The notes beneath the pieces are model-generated. The model saw only the letters and a list, made by a program, of their open reading frames with translations. It was not told where the DNA came from and made no database searches. From the NCBI GenBank assembly GCA_963663265.2, contig CAXXXM010000001.1:1478287-1542286 (forward strand): DNA of 64,000 nt. Reading direction: 5' to 3'. Origin of the DNA: JAEXOD01 sp963663265. GTDB lineage: Bacteria; Bacteroidota; Ignavibacteria; Ignavibacteriales; Melioribacteraceae. Positions 37,796 through 46,673 of this stretch are shown here, in pieces; within the stretch, counting starts at the first letter, position 1; each line of letters opens with the position of its first letter. The translations under genes were made by a program, and so were the position numbers.

Positions 37796-39111
37796 TTTAA
37801 TATTTTGTTCAATGATAAAAAATTGTTTTTATTCTGTTCAGCATTATTTACATAATCTATCATCATTTCAGCACTCTCAATTTTATCATTTACTTCTAAA
37901 TAAAATAGATTGATTAAATCCATTATTGCATTAATATACGTTTCATCGCTGCTTGGTAGATTATTTTTTAATTCTAATAGTATTTTTGAGACTTTGCTTT
38001 GTGAACTTCTAACTAATAAGACAACTATTTTATTTTCAATAATACATATTTTATCCTTTTTATCAGTTACTAAAACAAGTGCTTTTTGTAACTGATTAAG
38101 AGTCAATAAATTTCGCAACTGTGCGGATGGGTCAAGTTTAAATGTTAACAACGAAAATACCTGTCCGGTAGTTTTATAAAGTGCTATTTGATTATTGAGC
38201 ACTAAAGTAAAATCATTATAATTATATAAATTAGAAATTCCATATGGCTCAGCTTCAACTTCTTTTTGATAGTTTTCTGGGTGTTTTGAATCAGTAAATT
38301 TAGACAAATTAATTTCAAAGGTCTTTTGTTCAACTACCGGTTCAGAAGACTCCTGGTCATTATTTGCAATTTTTTTTACTGATTCATCTGTTTCTTCAAT
38401 CTCAACAAATAATCCTTTTTGAGGCTGTATTGTATAAGTATCCGAAAACTGTCCTTCGGTATGCCCAACATTTGGAGTAATAATAACAGTCCCGCCATGA
38501 AACTGATTTATTTTTTGTCCGCTTTTTTTAAGATAAATAATTCCTGTCACATTACTTGCAATTACATCTACAATGGCTTCTGCACGTTTGGCAGCTGGTT
38601 CTGATACAACAAAAAAGCTTGAAATGTTCTTATCTTCTATTTCTTCTAAGGTTTGTAAAAAAATAGATTGAAGATAACCCAAATCTTCAAAACCTAAATA
38701 AGGGGTTAATTCATCAAAAACTATTCTTGATGGTAAAAATGATTTATATTCATTTACAACACTAATTATATCTCGTATGTAATCACCTAATATATCGTCA
38801 CTATTTCTATAATCTTCTAATTCAGCAGGTGGAGCAACTCTAACAACAATAACAAGATTTTTATTCATATACGATTGAATATCAAAGTTGATAGAAGCAG
38901 CTTGAATCATTAAATCTTTTGGACGCATGTTTGTAAAATACAAACATACTTGCTCTGATTTTGCAGCTTCTTTTGCAAATTGAAGAGAAAGGAGTGTTCT
39001 TCCTGACTTCCTTGGTCCTACAATTAAATAACTGCCACCTTTATATACTCCACCCCAGTTTTTATCAATAAATCTAAATCCTGAAGGGATTAAATTAATT
39101 ATTCCACTCAT
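37792..39111 (-). CDS. KaiC/RecA-fold protein with degenerate Walker A and a GGDEF-like C-terminal region
   Basis: 439 residues. The N-terminal domain (about 1-235) resembles KaiC/GvpD ATPases: LIVGPRKSGRTLL places Arg 38 where Walker A needs Lys, while a Walker B-like IVFDEL remains. After a low-complexity linker, residues about 295-420 look like a much-altered GGDEF domain (QVFSLLTFKLD, then a central IIENKIVVLL where GGDEF would be), with no catalytic or RxxD motif. This arrangement recalls BcsE, the c-di-GMP-related regulator of cellulose synthase, but homology is not shown. It is the first gene of the operon, with GGTGAT before the ATG. Confidence 0.68.
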   Translation of the reverse strand: MSGIINLIPSGFRFIDKNWGGVYKGGSYLIVGPRKSGRTLLSLQFAKEAAKSEQVCLYFTNMRPKDLMIQAASINFDIQSYMNKNLVIVVRVAPPAELEDYRNSDDILGDYIRDIISVVNEYKSFLPSRIVFDELTPYLGFEDLGYLQSIFLQTLEEIEDKNISSFFVVSEPAAKRAEAIVDVIASNVTGIIYLKKSGQKINQFHGGTVIITPNVGHTEGQFSDTYTIQPQKGLFVEIEETDESVKKIANNDQESSEPVVEQKTFEINLSKFTDSKHPENYQKEVEAEPYGISNLYNYNDFTLVLNNQIALYKTTGQVFSLLTFKLDPSAQLRNLLTLNQLQKALVLVTDKKDKICIIENKIVVLLVRSSQSKVSKILLELKNNLPSSDETYINAIMDLINLFYLEVNDKIESAEMMIDYVNNAEQNKNNFLSLNKILK

Positions 39112-39348
39112 TTTATCACCGTATTTTTACAATTTAGTTCAAATAATATGCCAACAACTTAACAATTTGTTAATATAATTTTAATTTTTAAATTTAGTAT
39201 AATTTATACTTATAATTGCCAAAAGAACCTAAAATATTTAATACTCATTAAAGAAATAAGCTTAATTTTTTTTTATTTTGTTCGATAATATATATTTAAT
39301 TTATTCCATTATGTATCAATATGAAATTATTCTCATTTTAATACATTA

Positions 39349-41016
39349 CTACCGATTTGAATACCATCCAAAAACGAACAGACCTGTTGCATTAGTTACA
39401 ATTGTTGGTTCATTTGTAATATAGTCATGTCTATCATCACGATAGTAAGAAGAATCAGTTTGAAACTTCTCAAACTTATCATATTTATCATATTCAATAT
39501 TGTAGTTCTTTAAAAACTCCTTATTTATTGGACCCGCTGCAATTGCCCCCGGCAAATACCCATTATTATAAAATCCTATTTGATGATGAAAATTTTGAGT
39601 ATACAATTTTCCAACTTTCGAAATAAAGCTAACTCCCCAAGGGTTTTTCCCCAAAATATAATCTCGCTCCATAACAGCTAAAGAATCAAATTCATTTCTG
39701 TTAGTTAATTTTTTATAAAGTATTGCTTGTAAAGAGATCCCCAATAAAGTATTTGTAGTTCCCCAGCTGTTTGCCGCAGCTTCTCCAAACAATCGACTAT
39801 TTTTATTATTATTAAACGCAACAAGATTGTTTTTTAACAATTCCGAAAATCTCGGGAATATTTTTGCCAACCGATATTGAGCAAGAGAATTAATATCTCC
39901 CCAACTCCACCAATAATCCGAACCGGCTTTATCTGCATAATTTGCAGCATCGGTTAATGCCTCCTCTCTATTTGTAGCTAAATAGAACTCTATGGAACCT
40001 AACGCTAATTTCCCTAAATAGTTTTTATCAATGTACATTCCGGTTCCACTACTATCAACGTTGGGAACTTTATCCTTAATTGAATAGAGATTTTCAGCTT
40101 TTGTTAAACATATTGAGGCAAACTCATCATAATGAAGTCTATCTTTCCAAATTCGATATGCTAACGACATAGTGGCTACATAAATCCCCAATAAGTTTTT
40201 ACCCATACCAACAAATCCAGGGCGATTATACTCTAAAGGATCTTTTTCCGGCATTCGCCAGCCTACTGTTTGATCTTCCCAACCTTGAACTTGAGTTATA
40301 AATTTATCCATTTCAAAATTACTTCTTAGTAGCCAGTCCAAACCAATTTTTGCCTCTTCTAATATATCTGGGACTCCAGATTTATCATTATCAAATTCAA
40401 ACTTTGATGGTTCAAAATCATAGGCAAACAACATCATATAAGTAGTATAGGCAATGGTATTAACAAATTTTGTATAATCACCTGCATCATGCCATCCACC
40501 AGTAACATCAACAGATTTAGCAAGTGTATCGTTGCCATATATTAATTTACTTACATCGGATTTATGACATGTTGTATGTAAATATGGATTTGTGTACCCA
40601 CATCTCTGTACTTTATAAAAAACAAGAAGCGAATCAACTACTTTGTTATACAAAGATTTAGAAATCTCAAATTTTGGTGACTTAGTAGTTTTAATAGAAA
40701 CAAAATATGACCCTAATACTTTAACAGAAGAAAAATCAAATTTATATGAATAATTAAAATTACCATATTTGTTAAATGATTTACCAAGTTTTACAGAATA
40801 CACTTTTTCATTTGTATTTCCATTAAATATACTAATTTCCTCATTATCCAAATTTACTTTAGATAAAATCACTCCACTTTTATAATCATTTTGGAGAAAC
40901 CCTAATTGATTAAGTCGTATATATATTTCACTTTTTGAATTTATTTGTTGGGTCGAGTTGCAAGTGAGTAATAAAACTGGAATAAAAAAAATGGCAAATT
41001 TCAAATATTTCTTCAT
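39349..41016 (-). CDS. Glycoside hydrolase family 9 lipoprotein (endoglucanase-like)
   Basis: 555 residues. A signal peptide ends in a lipobox (LLLTC, Cys about 19). An N-terminal Ig-like (CelD_N) domain (about 30-120) is followed by the (alpha/alpha)6 catalytic domain with GGWHDAGDYTKFV (the DAGD nucleophile/base region), the His-containing FHHQIGF, and the proton-donor Glu in NEPTIVTNATGLF. GH9 enzymes cut beta-1,4-glucans or, in some members, other beta-glycosides. It is upstream of the polysaccharide operon in the same direction with no terminator visible in the 237-base gap, so it may trim that polymer or feed on plant glucan. Confidence 0.9.
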   Translation of the reverse strand: MKKYLKFAIFFIPVLLLTCNSTQQINSKSEIYIRLNQLGFLQNDYKSGVILSKVNLDNEEISIFNGNTNEKVYSVKLGKSFNKYGNFNYSYKFDFSSVKVLGSYFVSIKTTKSPKFEISKSLYNKVVDSLLVFYKVQRCGYTNPYLHTTCHKSDVSKLIYGNDTLAKSVDVTGGWHDAGDYTKFVNTIAYTTYMMLFAYDFEPSKFEFDNDKSGVPDILEEAKIGLDWLLRSNFEMDKFITQVQGWEDQTVGWRMPEKDPLEYNRPGFVGMGKNLLGIYVATMSLAYRIWKDRLHYDEFASICLTKAENLYSIKDKVPNVDSSGTGMYIDKNYLGKLALGSIEFYLATNREEALTDAANYADKAGSDYWWSWGDINSLAQYRLAKIFPRFSELLKNNLVAFNNNKNSRLFGEAAANSWGTTNTLLGISLQAILYKKLTNRNEFDSLAVMERDYILGKNPWGVSFISKVGKLYTQNFHHQIGFYNNGYLPGAIAAGPINKEFLKNYNIEYDKYDKFEKFQTDSSYYRDDRHDYITNEPTIVTNATGLFVFGWYSNR

Positions 41017-41154
41017 ACCAATTCCAAGATGTTTGTTAATGTGTAAAAAATATTTTGAATATGTTGGTCATAATAAAAGAAAACCTTTAAATCCCTAACT
41101 AATTGATGTTAAAATCATTATCCAAAGAAAATATAATCTATTACTATAAAATAT

Positions 41155-41179
41155 CCCCTTCTTCTTTTTGAAGAAGGGG
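41155..41179 (-). terminator. Hairpin terminator downstream of the epimerase gene
   Basis: A perfect 10-bp stem, CCCCTTCTTC (41155-41164) and GAAGAAGGGG (41170-41179), with a five-base loop; the minus-strand tail is A/T-rich with only short T runs. Confidence 0.75.
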
Positions 41180-41236
41180 TAAAGCTAAAATTTCTCTAAA
41201 AATTATTAAATTTAATTAATAATAAATAATAATATT

Positions 41237-42361
41237 TTACTTTTTAATAATTCCTATTCCAGGTCTATCAACTAAAATAATTTTCCCTTTTTCTACTTTG
41301 GTTCCTTCATAAGGGTCATTGGAAATCAACAAATTACCATCTAAGTCAGCCCATTCTACTAATGGTGAAAGTTGAGCAGCAGCAGCAATAGCACAAGAAG
41401 TTTCAGTCATACATCCAATCATCAATTTCATTCCAAGAGCACTTGCTAAATTAAACATTTTATGAGCTTCTCGCATACCGGTACATTTCATTAATTTTAC
41501 ATTTATTCCTGAATATACACCATGAGCTTTTCTAACATCGGGTAATCTCTGAACTGCTTCATCTCCGATTGTTGGCAATGGACTATTTTCTGTTAACCAA
41601 GCATTCTCATCAATCATCTCTTTGGGTAATGGTTGTTCAACAAATTTAATTCCTTTTTCTTTTAACCAATGAATCATATCTAAAGCAAAGTGTTTATCTT
41701 TCCACCCTTGATTAACGTCAACAACTAAGGGTTTATCAGTAACTAATCTTATTGTTTCAATCATTTCTTTATCAGTATCTCGTCCAAGCTTAACTTTTAA
41801 AACTTGAAATTCTTCAGCTTCTTTAACTTTTTGTTTTACCACTTCTGGTTTGTCTATACCAATAGTGTAAGTAGTACATGGAGTTTTAATTGGATCAAAT
41901 CCCCATATTTTGTACCAGGGCTGTTTCATTATTTTACCAACTAAATCATGCAAAGCTATATCAACAGATGCTTTTGCGGCAGGATTTTTTTCAGCAATAG
42001 AATCTACATAGTTCAAAATATTATCCATATCAAATGGATCATTAAACTGAGATAAATCCACTTTTGATAAAAAATTTGCTACGGTTTCATGCGATTCACC
42101 CAAATATGGAGGCATTGATGCTTCTCCATAACCAACTATTCCTTCCCATTCAATTTGAGTAAGCATTACCGGTGTTGTTGAACGTGAACTAACCGATATT
42201 GTAAAAACGTGTTTCAAATCCAACGTATAAGGTTGATATGTTAATTTCATCTTAGAATTTCCAAAGTTTTTTGCAAATAATTTTGAATTAGTCAATGGTA
42301 TTAATAAACCTCCGGTAGCTAAACCGGCACTTTTCATAAAATCACGCCTATTCATATTCAT
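41237..42361 (-). CDS. Exported dipeptide epimerase (L-Ala-D/L-Glu epimerase-like, enolase superfamily)
   Basis: 374 residues. The N-terminus NRRDFMKSAGLATGGLL is a twin-arginine signal, so a folded enzyme would be exported. The mature part has the muconate-lactonizing-enzyme fold with the general-base lysines in KVKLG and VKLMKC and the metal ligands in VDVNQGW, FVEQPLP and IGDEAV. This set fits dipeptide epimerases that invert Glu in Ala-Glu from murein. The start overlaps the upstream NlpC/P60 gene, giving a YkfB/YkfC-type pair. GGAG lies about 9 bases before the ATG. Exact dipeptide specificity is not readable. Confidence 0.88.
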   Translation of the reverse strand: MNMNRRDFMKSAGLATGGLLIPLTNSKLFAKNFGNSKMKLTYQPYTLDLKHVFTISVSSRSTTPVMLTQIEWEGIVGYGEASMPPYLGESHETVANFLSKVDLSQFNDPFDMDNILNYVDSIAEKNPAAKASVDIALHDLVGKIMKQPWYKIWGFDPIKTPCTTYTIGIDKPEVVKQKVKEAEEFQVLKVKLGRDTDKEMIETIRLVTDKPLVVDVNQGWKDKHFALDMIHWLKEKGIKFVEQPLPKEMIDENAWLTENSPLPTIGDEAVQRLPDVRKAHGVYSGINVKLMKCTGMREAHKMFNLASALGMKLMIGCMTETSCAIAAAAQLSPLVEWADLDGNLLISNDPYEGTKVEKGKIILVDRPGIGIIKK

Positions 42362-43562
42362 TAAATTTTACTCCTTTATATATATCAACATTCTTTAACA
42401 TGTAAACACCATCTTTATCTAATGATGAAATTATTCTTTTTGCTCTAATAAACGAATTTAATCTATATTCGTTATAATTAGATTTTGTTTTATCAAAACT
42501 ATCAATAGATATTTCGCCGGCTGAATGAATAAATTCATTATCACCTAAATAAATAGCAACATGAGTAACTCTTTCTTTTTGTTCGTCACTTCCTTTTCTT
42601 CCAAAAAACAAAAGGTCTCCAGGTTGGCAATTACCAAAACCATCTTTGGTATCAACTAATTCACCAGTATTAACTTGTTGTGATGCATCGCGTTGCAGCA
42701 AAACTCCATTAATAAAGTATACTGTTTTAGAAAATCCACTACAATCCATAGCTTTTGATGATGTTCCTCCCCAAAAATATGGCATCCCAATAAATTTCTT
42801 TGCAGTATTAACGATTGATTCATGTGTTGGTTGAGTAGTGTTAAGCCATTCAGTAAAATCTGTACACAATTCATTTTCAATATATCCAATTCGACCATTC
42901 GGATACTCAACTTTTGTAAATTTTTCTCCTTTCTCAATAAATTTTAAAATGTCTCCCATTACAATATCAGTTACTCGCAATGAGTTTTTATCAGGAGCAG
43001 AATTTACAAAACCAAATTCACTTAAATAAATCACTTTTGGAGCCGTTATCCAATTATTAACCTCTTCCAATGTCATTAATTTTATACCATCGTTATCAAC
43101 CCACCCAATGTAATTGTCAGGTGTTTGTATCTGATACCAACCATCTTGTTTATTAAATACTCTTACTGCAGTACCTAATAATGTTTGTGTTGCCATCTCA
43201 GCAGCATGTTCCGGTGCAAAACGCATATTTGCAACAGATAAATTTACTACTGCATATTTTTTTTCACCCAATGATTTGGCAGGTAATAATTCTATGCTTT
43301 CATAGCATTTAATATTGACCTTTTTCATCTGTTCAACCAACTCAATCTTTGCCTTTTTTATGTTCGTTTCACCACTTAAAACAAACTTCCCTTCTTTTTC
43401 TTCAACATTTACGTTGTAAATAGATATTCTTTTGTCTGGAGCATATTTTGCTTTAACCTCAGAAATAATCTTTTTCACATTATCCATATTATTTTCCTGT
43501 CCAAAAATATTATTGCCTATTAAAATTAAGACTGCACTTAAAACAACTGTAAATCTTTTCAT
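42348..43562 (-). CDS. Exported NlpC/P60 peptidase with SH3 domains (YkfC-like)
   Basis: About 404 residues with a signal peptide (cleavage near IFGQ). SH3-like domains lie about 105-235 (VANMRFAPEHAAEM..., GWYQIQTPDNYIGWVD). The C-terminal NlpC/P60 domain has the catalytic Cys in MDCSGFSK, the His in VTHVAIYLGD and the third residue in FIHSAG. Such enzymes cut the gamma-D-Glu-diaminoacid bond in murein peptides, producing L-Ala-D-Glu, which is the substrate of the neighbouring epimerase. The ATG at 43562 has GAG upstream; a GTG at 43568 is the alternative. Confidence 0.92.
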   Translation of the reverse strand: MKRFTVVLSAVLILIGNNIFGQENNMDNVKKIISEVKAKYAPDKRISIYNVNVEEKEGKFVLSGETNIKKAKIELVEQMKKVNIKCYESIELLPAKSLGEKKYAVVNLSVANMRFAPEHAAEMATQTLLGTAVRVFNKQDGWYQIQTPDNYIGWVDNDGIKLMTLEEVNNWITAPKVIYLSEFGFVNSAPDKNSLRVTDIVMGDILKFIEKGEKFTKVEYPNGRIGYIENELCTDFTEWLNTTQPTHESIVNTAKKFIGMPYFWGGTSSKAMDCSGFSKTVYFINGVLLQRDASQQVNTGELVDTKDGFGNCQPGDLLFFGRKGSDEQKERVTHVAIYLGDNEFIHSAGEISIDSFDKTKSNYNEYRLNSFIRAKRIISSLDKDGVYMLKNVDIYKGVKFNEYE

Positions 43563-43811
43563 TTTCACTCGTCTCGTTTAATTATAAAATAATATAATCC
43601 AAAAATTAATTTACTAAAATTAATATTCATTAACATCTAAAATTTACTATTTAATTGAATAATTTAGTCATTTATTACACGCATTTTTTTGCATAATTAT
43701 AAGTTAATAGTATAATATTATTGTGATATTTTAAAAAGTATCTTATATTTAAGAAAATCACTTAAAATATTTGTATCTATTAAAAATATCATAAAACTAT
43801 TTCGGGTTAAA

Positions 43812-45368
43812 ATGGCTACTAATAACGAACGTGAAAATTGGGGTAGTAGAATTGGACTTATTTTAGCAGTTGCCGGAAATGCAGTTGGTTTAGGCAATTT
43901 TTTAAGATTCCCTGTACAAGCCGCACAAAATGGCGGTGGTGCATTTATGATTCCATATTTTATTTTCTTTTTAATTCTTGGTATCCCTTTAATGTGGATT
44001 GAATGGGGTATCGGCAGGCATGGTGGGAAATACAAACATGGGAGTACTCCCGGTATGTTTGATGCACTTTGGAAAAATCGTGCTGCTAAATACTTTGGTT
44101 CATTTGGTTTATTTATTTCTTTTATTATTTTAGTTTATTATACGTATCTAACATCTTGGACTTTAGGTTTTAGCTTCTTTTCTATCACAAAGATGTATTT
44201 TGGGCTTGAAAATTTTTCCGATATGAAATCCTTTTTATACAGTTATCAAGGACGAGAAGTAAGTTCAAGTTTTAGCAACATAACTCCAGCTTATATTTTT
44301 ATGATTCTTACTTTTGCTGCTAATTTTTTTGTTCTTTACAAAGGTGTTTCTAAAGGCATTGAAAAACTTGCTAAAATTGCATTGCCTGCTCTTTTTATTT
44401 TTGCAATTATCATTGCAATTAGAGTATTTACTTTAGGAACCCCAAACCAAAATTTGCCCGAAAATTCTATTATGAGCGGTTTTGCTTTTATATGGAATCC
44501 AGATTTATCAAGTCTCGGTGATCCCAAAATATGGCTGGCAGCTGCCGGACAAATTTTCTTTACACTTTCTGTTGGTATGGGAGCTATTCAAGCCTACGCA
44601 AGTTATTTACGTCCAAAAGATGATATTGTTCTATCTGGACTTACTACTGCAACTACTAATGAGTTTGCAGAAGTTATTCTTGGTGGCTCTATTGCAATTC
44701 CAATTGCAGTAGCTTTTTTTGGTGTTACTATTACAACTCAAATGGCTGCCGGTGGAGCTTTTGACTTGGGATTTGCTACGCTTCCCTTAGTATTTGAAAG
44801 ACTTCCTTTTGGTCAAATTTTCGGATTTATGTGGTTTTTGCTTTTGTTTTTTGCTGGTATTACCTCTTCTGTTGCAATGGGTCAACCAATAATTGCATTT
44901 TTAGAAGATGAATTTGGACTGTCTAAAAAAAAGGCTGTTGCTTCAATAGCAACTTTAACATTTATCTGCATTCAATTTGTTGTATTTTATCTTAAATATG
45001 GTGTATTAAATGAAATGGATTATTGGGCTGGTACTTTTGGATTAGTCGTTTTTGCTCTTTTTGAAATAATTATTTTTATGTGGATTTTTGGAAGTGAAAA
45101 TGCCTTTGAGGAATTAAACAGAGGTGGTGATATCAAAATTCCAATTATTTTTAAGTATATTATGAAATATATTACTCCTATGGTTTTAATTATTATTATT
45201 GCATGGTGGTTAATTCAAGATGCTATTCCTATCTTTTTATTAAAAGGAGTAAGTGACGAAAACATTCCATATATAATTGGTACCCGTATTGGTATGGTGT
45301 TATTGATTATTGGAATTTTTTACTTAGTACATACAGCTTGGAAAAAAAGAGGTACAAAATGGAATTAA
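43812..45368 (+). CDS. Sodium:neurotransmitter symporter (NSS/SNF) family transporter
   Basis: 518 residues, about 12 membrane segments. The start WGSRIGLILAVAGNAVGLGNFLRFP is the canonical membrane segment 1 of NSS proteins with the Na+-binding unwound region, and EWGIGRHGG ends segment 2. Bacterial NSS proteins take up amino acids (for example LeuT, MetP). A 36-residue subunit gene of MetS type overlaps its 3' end, pointing to a MetPS-like methionine/alanine importer. It is divergent from the NlpC/P60 gene across 249 bases that should hold both promoters; I could not define them. Confidence 0.95.
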   Translation: MATNNERENWGSRIGLILAVAGNAVGLGNFLRFPVQAAQNGGGAFMIPYFIFFLILGIPLMWIEWGIGRHGGKYKHGSTPGMFDALWKNRAAKYFGSFGLFISFIILVYYTYLTSWTLGFSFFSITKMYFGLENFSDMKSFLYSYQGREVSSSFSNITPAYIFMILTFAANFFVLYKGVSKGIEKLAKIALPALFIFAIIIAIRVFTLGTPNQNLPENSIMSGFAFIWNPDLSSLGDPKIWLAAAGQIFFTLSVGMGAIQAYASYLRPKDDIVLSGLTTATTNEFAEVILGGSIAIPIAVAFFGVTITTQMAAGGAFDLGFATLPLVFERLPFGQIFGFMWFLLLFFAGITSSVAMGQPIIAFLEDEFGLSKKKAVASIATLTFICIQFVVFYLKYGVLNEMDYWAGTFGLVVFALFEIIIFMWIFGSENAFEELNRGGDIKIPIIFKYIMKYITPMVLIIIIAWWLIQDAIPIFLLKGVSDENIPYIIGTRIGMVLLIIGIFYLVHTAWKKRGTKWN

Positions 45369-45469
45369 GAACAGAAGGTTATATTTTTTTAATTGCCTCA
45401 TGGTCATTTATTATTGGACTTTTGATTTTTTGTTACAAAAAAGTTTTGTTTGATAAAAAGAAAGATTAA
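45359..45469 (+). CDS. Small NSS transporter subunit (MetS family)
   Basis: A 36-residue reading frame beginning MELRTEGYIFLIASWSFIIG, with one membrane segment (about 8-26) and a Lys-rich end (DKKKD). Its ATG overlaps the last 10 bases of the transporter gene, so translation is coupled. Small one-helix subunits of this form accompany NSS transporters such as MetP of Corynebacterium and are needed for activity there. It is followed by a hairpin. Confidence 0.8.
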   Translation: MELRTEGYIFLIASWSFIIGLLIFCYKKVLFDKKKD

Positions 45470-45481
45470 CTAACAACTTTA

Positions 45482-45513
45482 TTTTAATTCCCTCTAATTC
45501 GAGGGAATTAAAA
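45482..45513 (+). terminator. Hairpin after the NSS transporter genes
   Basis: A 13-bp perfect stem (TTTTAATTCCCTC / GAGGGAATTAAAA, loop TAATTC) lies 13 bases after the small subunit stop. The A/T flanks make it usable in both directions. Confidence 0.8.
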
Positions 45514-45518
45514 TAAAA

Positions 45519-45548
45519 AATCCCCTTAACATTACTATTAAGAGGATT
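45519..45548 (-). terminator. Terminator of pfkA
   Basis: On the minus strand an 11-bp stem with one mismatch (AATCCTCTTAA / TTAAGGGGATT) is followed by TTTTTTATTTT. It lies 45 bases past the pfkA stop. Confidence 0.85.
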
Positions 45549-45592
45549 TAATTTTATACTAAATTTAGTTATTTCAACTAATATAAGTTCTA

Positions 45593-46639
45593 TTAACCAA
45601 AGAAAGTAGTAGACATTTCGTATAAAGATTCTGGAACAGTTTTTAATTCACCGGTAGCTTCTTCCAAAGATACAGCCACAATGTCAGTACCGCGTAAAGC
45701 AGCCATTTTACCATAATTACCTTCATTAACTAATTCTGCGGCAAATACACCAAAACGAGTACCAAGAACTCTATCAAAAGCAGTAGGTGTACCACCTCTT
45801 TGAATATGTCCTAATACTGTTGCACGTGTTTCAAAACCAGTTCTTCTTTCAATTTCTTCAGCAACTACGTTACCAATTCCACCTAACATAACATGACCAA
45901 AAGAATCTTTTTTCATGCTTGCTAATACAAATGAACCGTCTTTATCTTCAACTTCTTCAGTTTGGAATTTAGCACCTTCAGCAACCACAACTATACTGAA
46001 AGATTTGCCACGTGAATGTCTTTGTTTTAATGTTTCACAAACTTCATCTAAGTTAAATTTCTTTTCTGGAATCAATATAACATCAGCTCCACCTGCAATA
46101 CCAGAGTGCAAAGCAATCCAGCCAGCATGTCTACCCATAACTTCAACAACCATTACACGGTTATGAGATTCAGCAGTTGTATGTAATCTGTCTATTGCTT
46201 CAGTAGCAATATTCAAAGCGGTATCAAAACCAAAAGTGTAATCTGTTGCGTTTAAGTCGTTATCAATTGTTTTTGGTACTCCAACAACATTAACACCAGC
46301 CTTATATAATTTAGAAGCTATTCCAAGTGTATCTTCCCCACCAATTGCAACCAAAGCATCAAGTCCCATAGCTTTCATACTTTCAATAGCTGTTTTTTCA
46401 CCATCCGGCACTTTATAAACGTTTGTTCTTGAAGAGCCAAGAATTGTACCACCACGATGTAATATACCAGATATTTCATCTAAACCAAGTGGTTCTTCAT
46501 TCCTTTCTAATAATCCTTTCCAGCCGTTTCTTAAACCAACACATTCATGCCCTAATTTTATTGATTTACGAACTACTGCACGGATTACTGCATTTAAACC
46601 AGGGCAATCTCCGCCACCAGTTAATATTCCGATTTTCAT
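45593..46639 (-). CDS. pfkA: 6-phosphofructokinase, pyrophosphate-type residues
   Basis: 348 residues. Phosphorylates fructose 6-phosphate in glycolysis. The fold is clear: GILTGGGDCPGLNAVIRA, GGEDT (101-104), PKTIDND (122-128) with catalytic D126/D128, and MGRHAGWIA. Asp 103 and Lys 123 occupy the sites that are Gly in ATP-dependent enzymes (E. coli G104, G124). In the known group III enzymes this pair marks pyrophosphate use, which would make the step reversible and save ATP. Donor choice is inferred from these residues. The gene is alone, with a T-tailed terminator behind it. Confidence 0.95.
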   Translation of the reverse strand: MKIGILTGGGDCPGLNAVIRAVVRKSIKLGHECVGLRNGWKGLLERNEEPLGLDEISGILHRGGTILGSSRTNVYKVPDGEKTAIESMKAMGLDALVAIGGEDTLGIASKLYKAGVNVVGVPKTIDNDLNATDYTFGFDTALNIATEAIDRLHTTAESHNRVMVVEVMGRHAGWIALHSGIAGGADVILIPEKKFNLDEVCETLKQRHSRGKSFSIVVVAEGAKFQTEEVEDKDGSFVLASMKKDSFGHVMLGGIGNVVAEEIERRTGFETRATVLGHIQRGGTPTAFDRVLGTRFGVFAAELVNEGNYGKMAALRGTDIVAVSLEEATGELKTVPESLYEMSTTFFG

Positions 46640-46673
46640 TTTTTCTCCTAAAAGATTAAGTTATTTCTTATAG

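Noticed and set aside
43718..44035. A 105-codon minus-strand frame over the start of the NSS transporter gene
   Set aside because: It lies antisense to a strongly conserved membrane segment and has no ribosome site or family resemblance; it is a shadow of the real gene.
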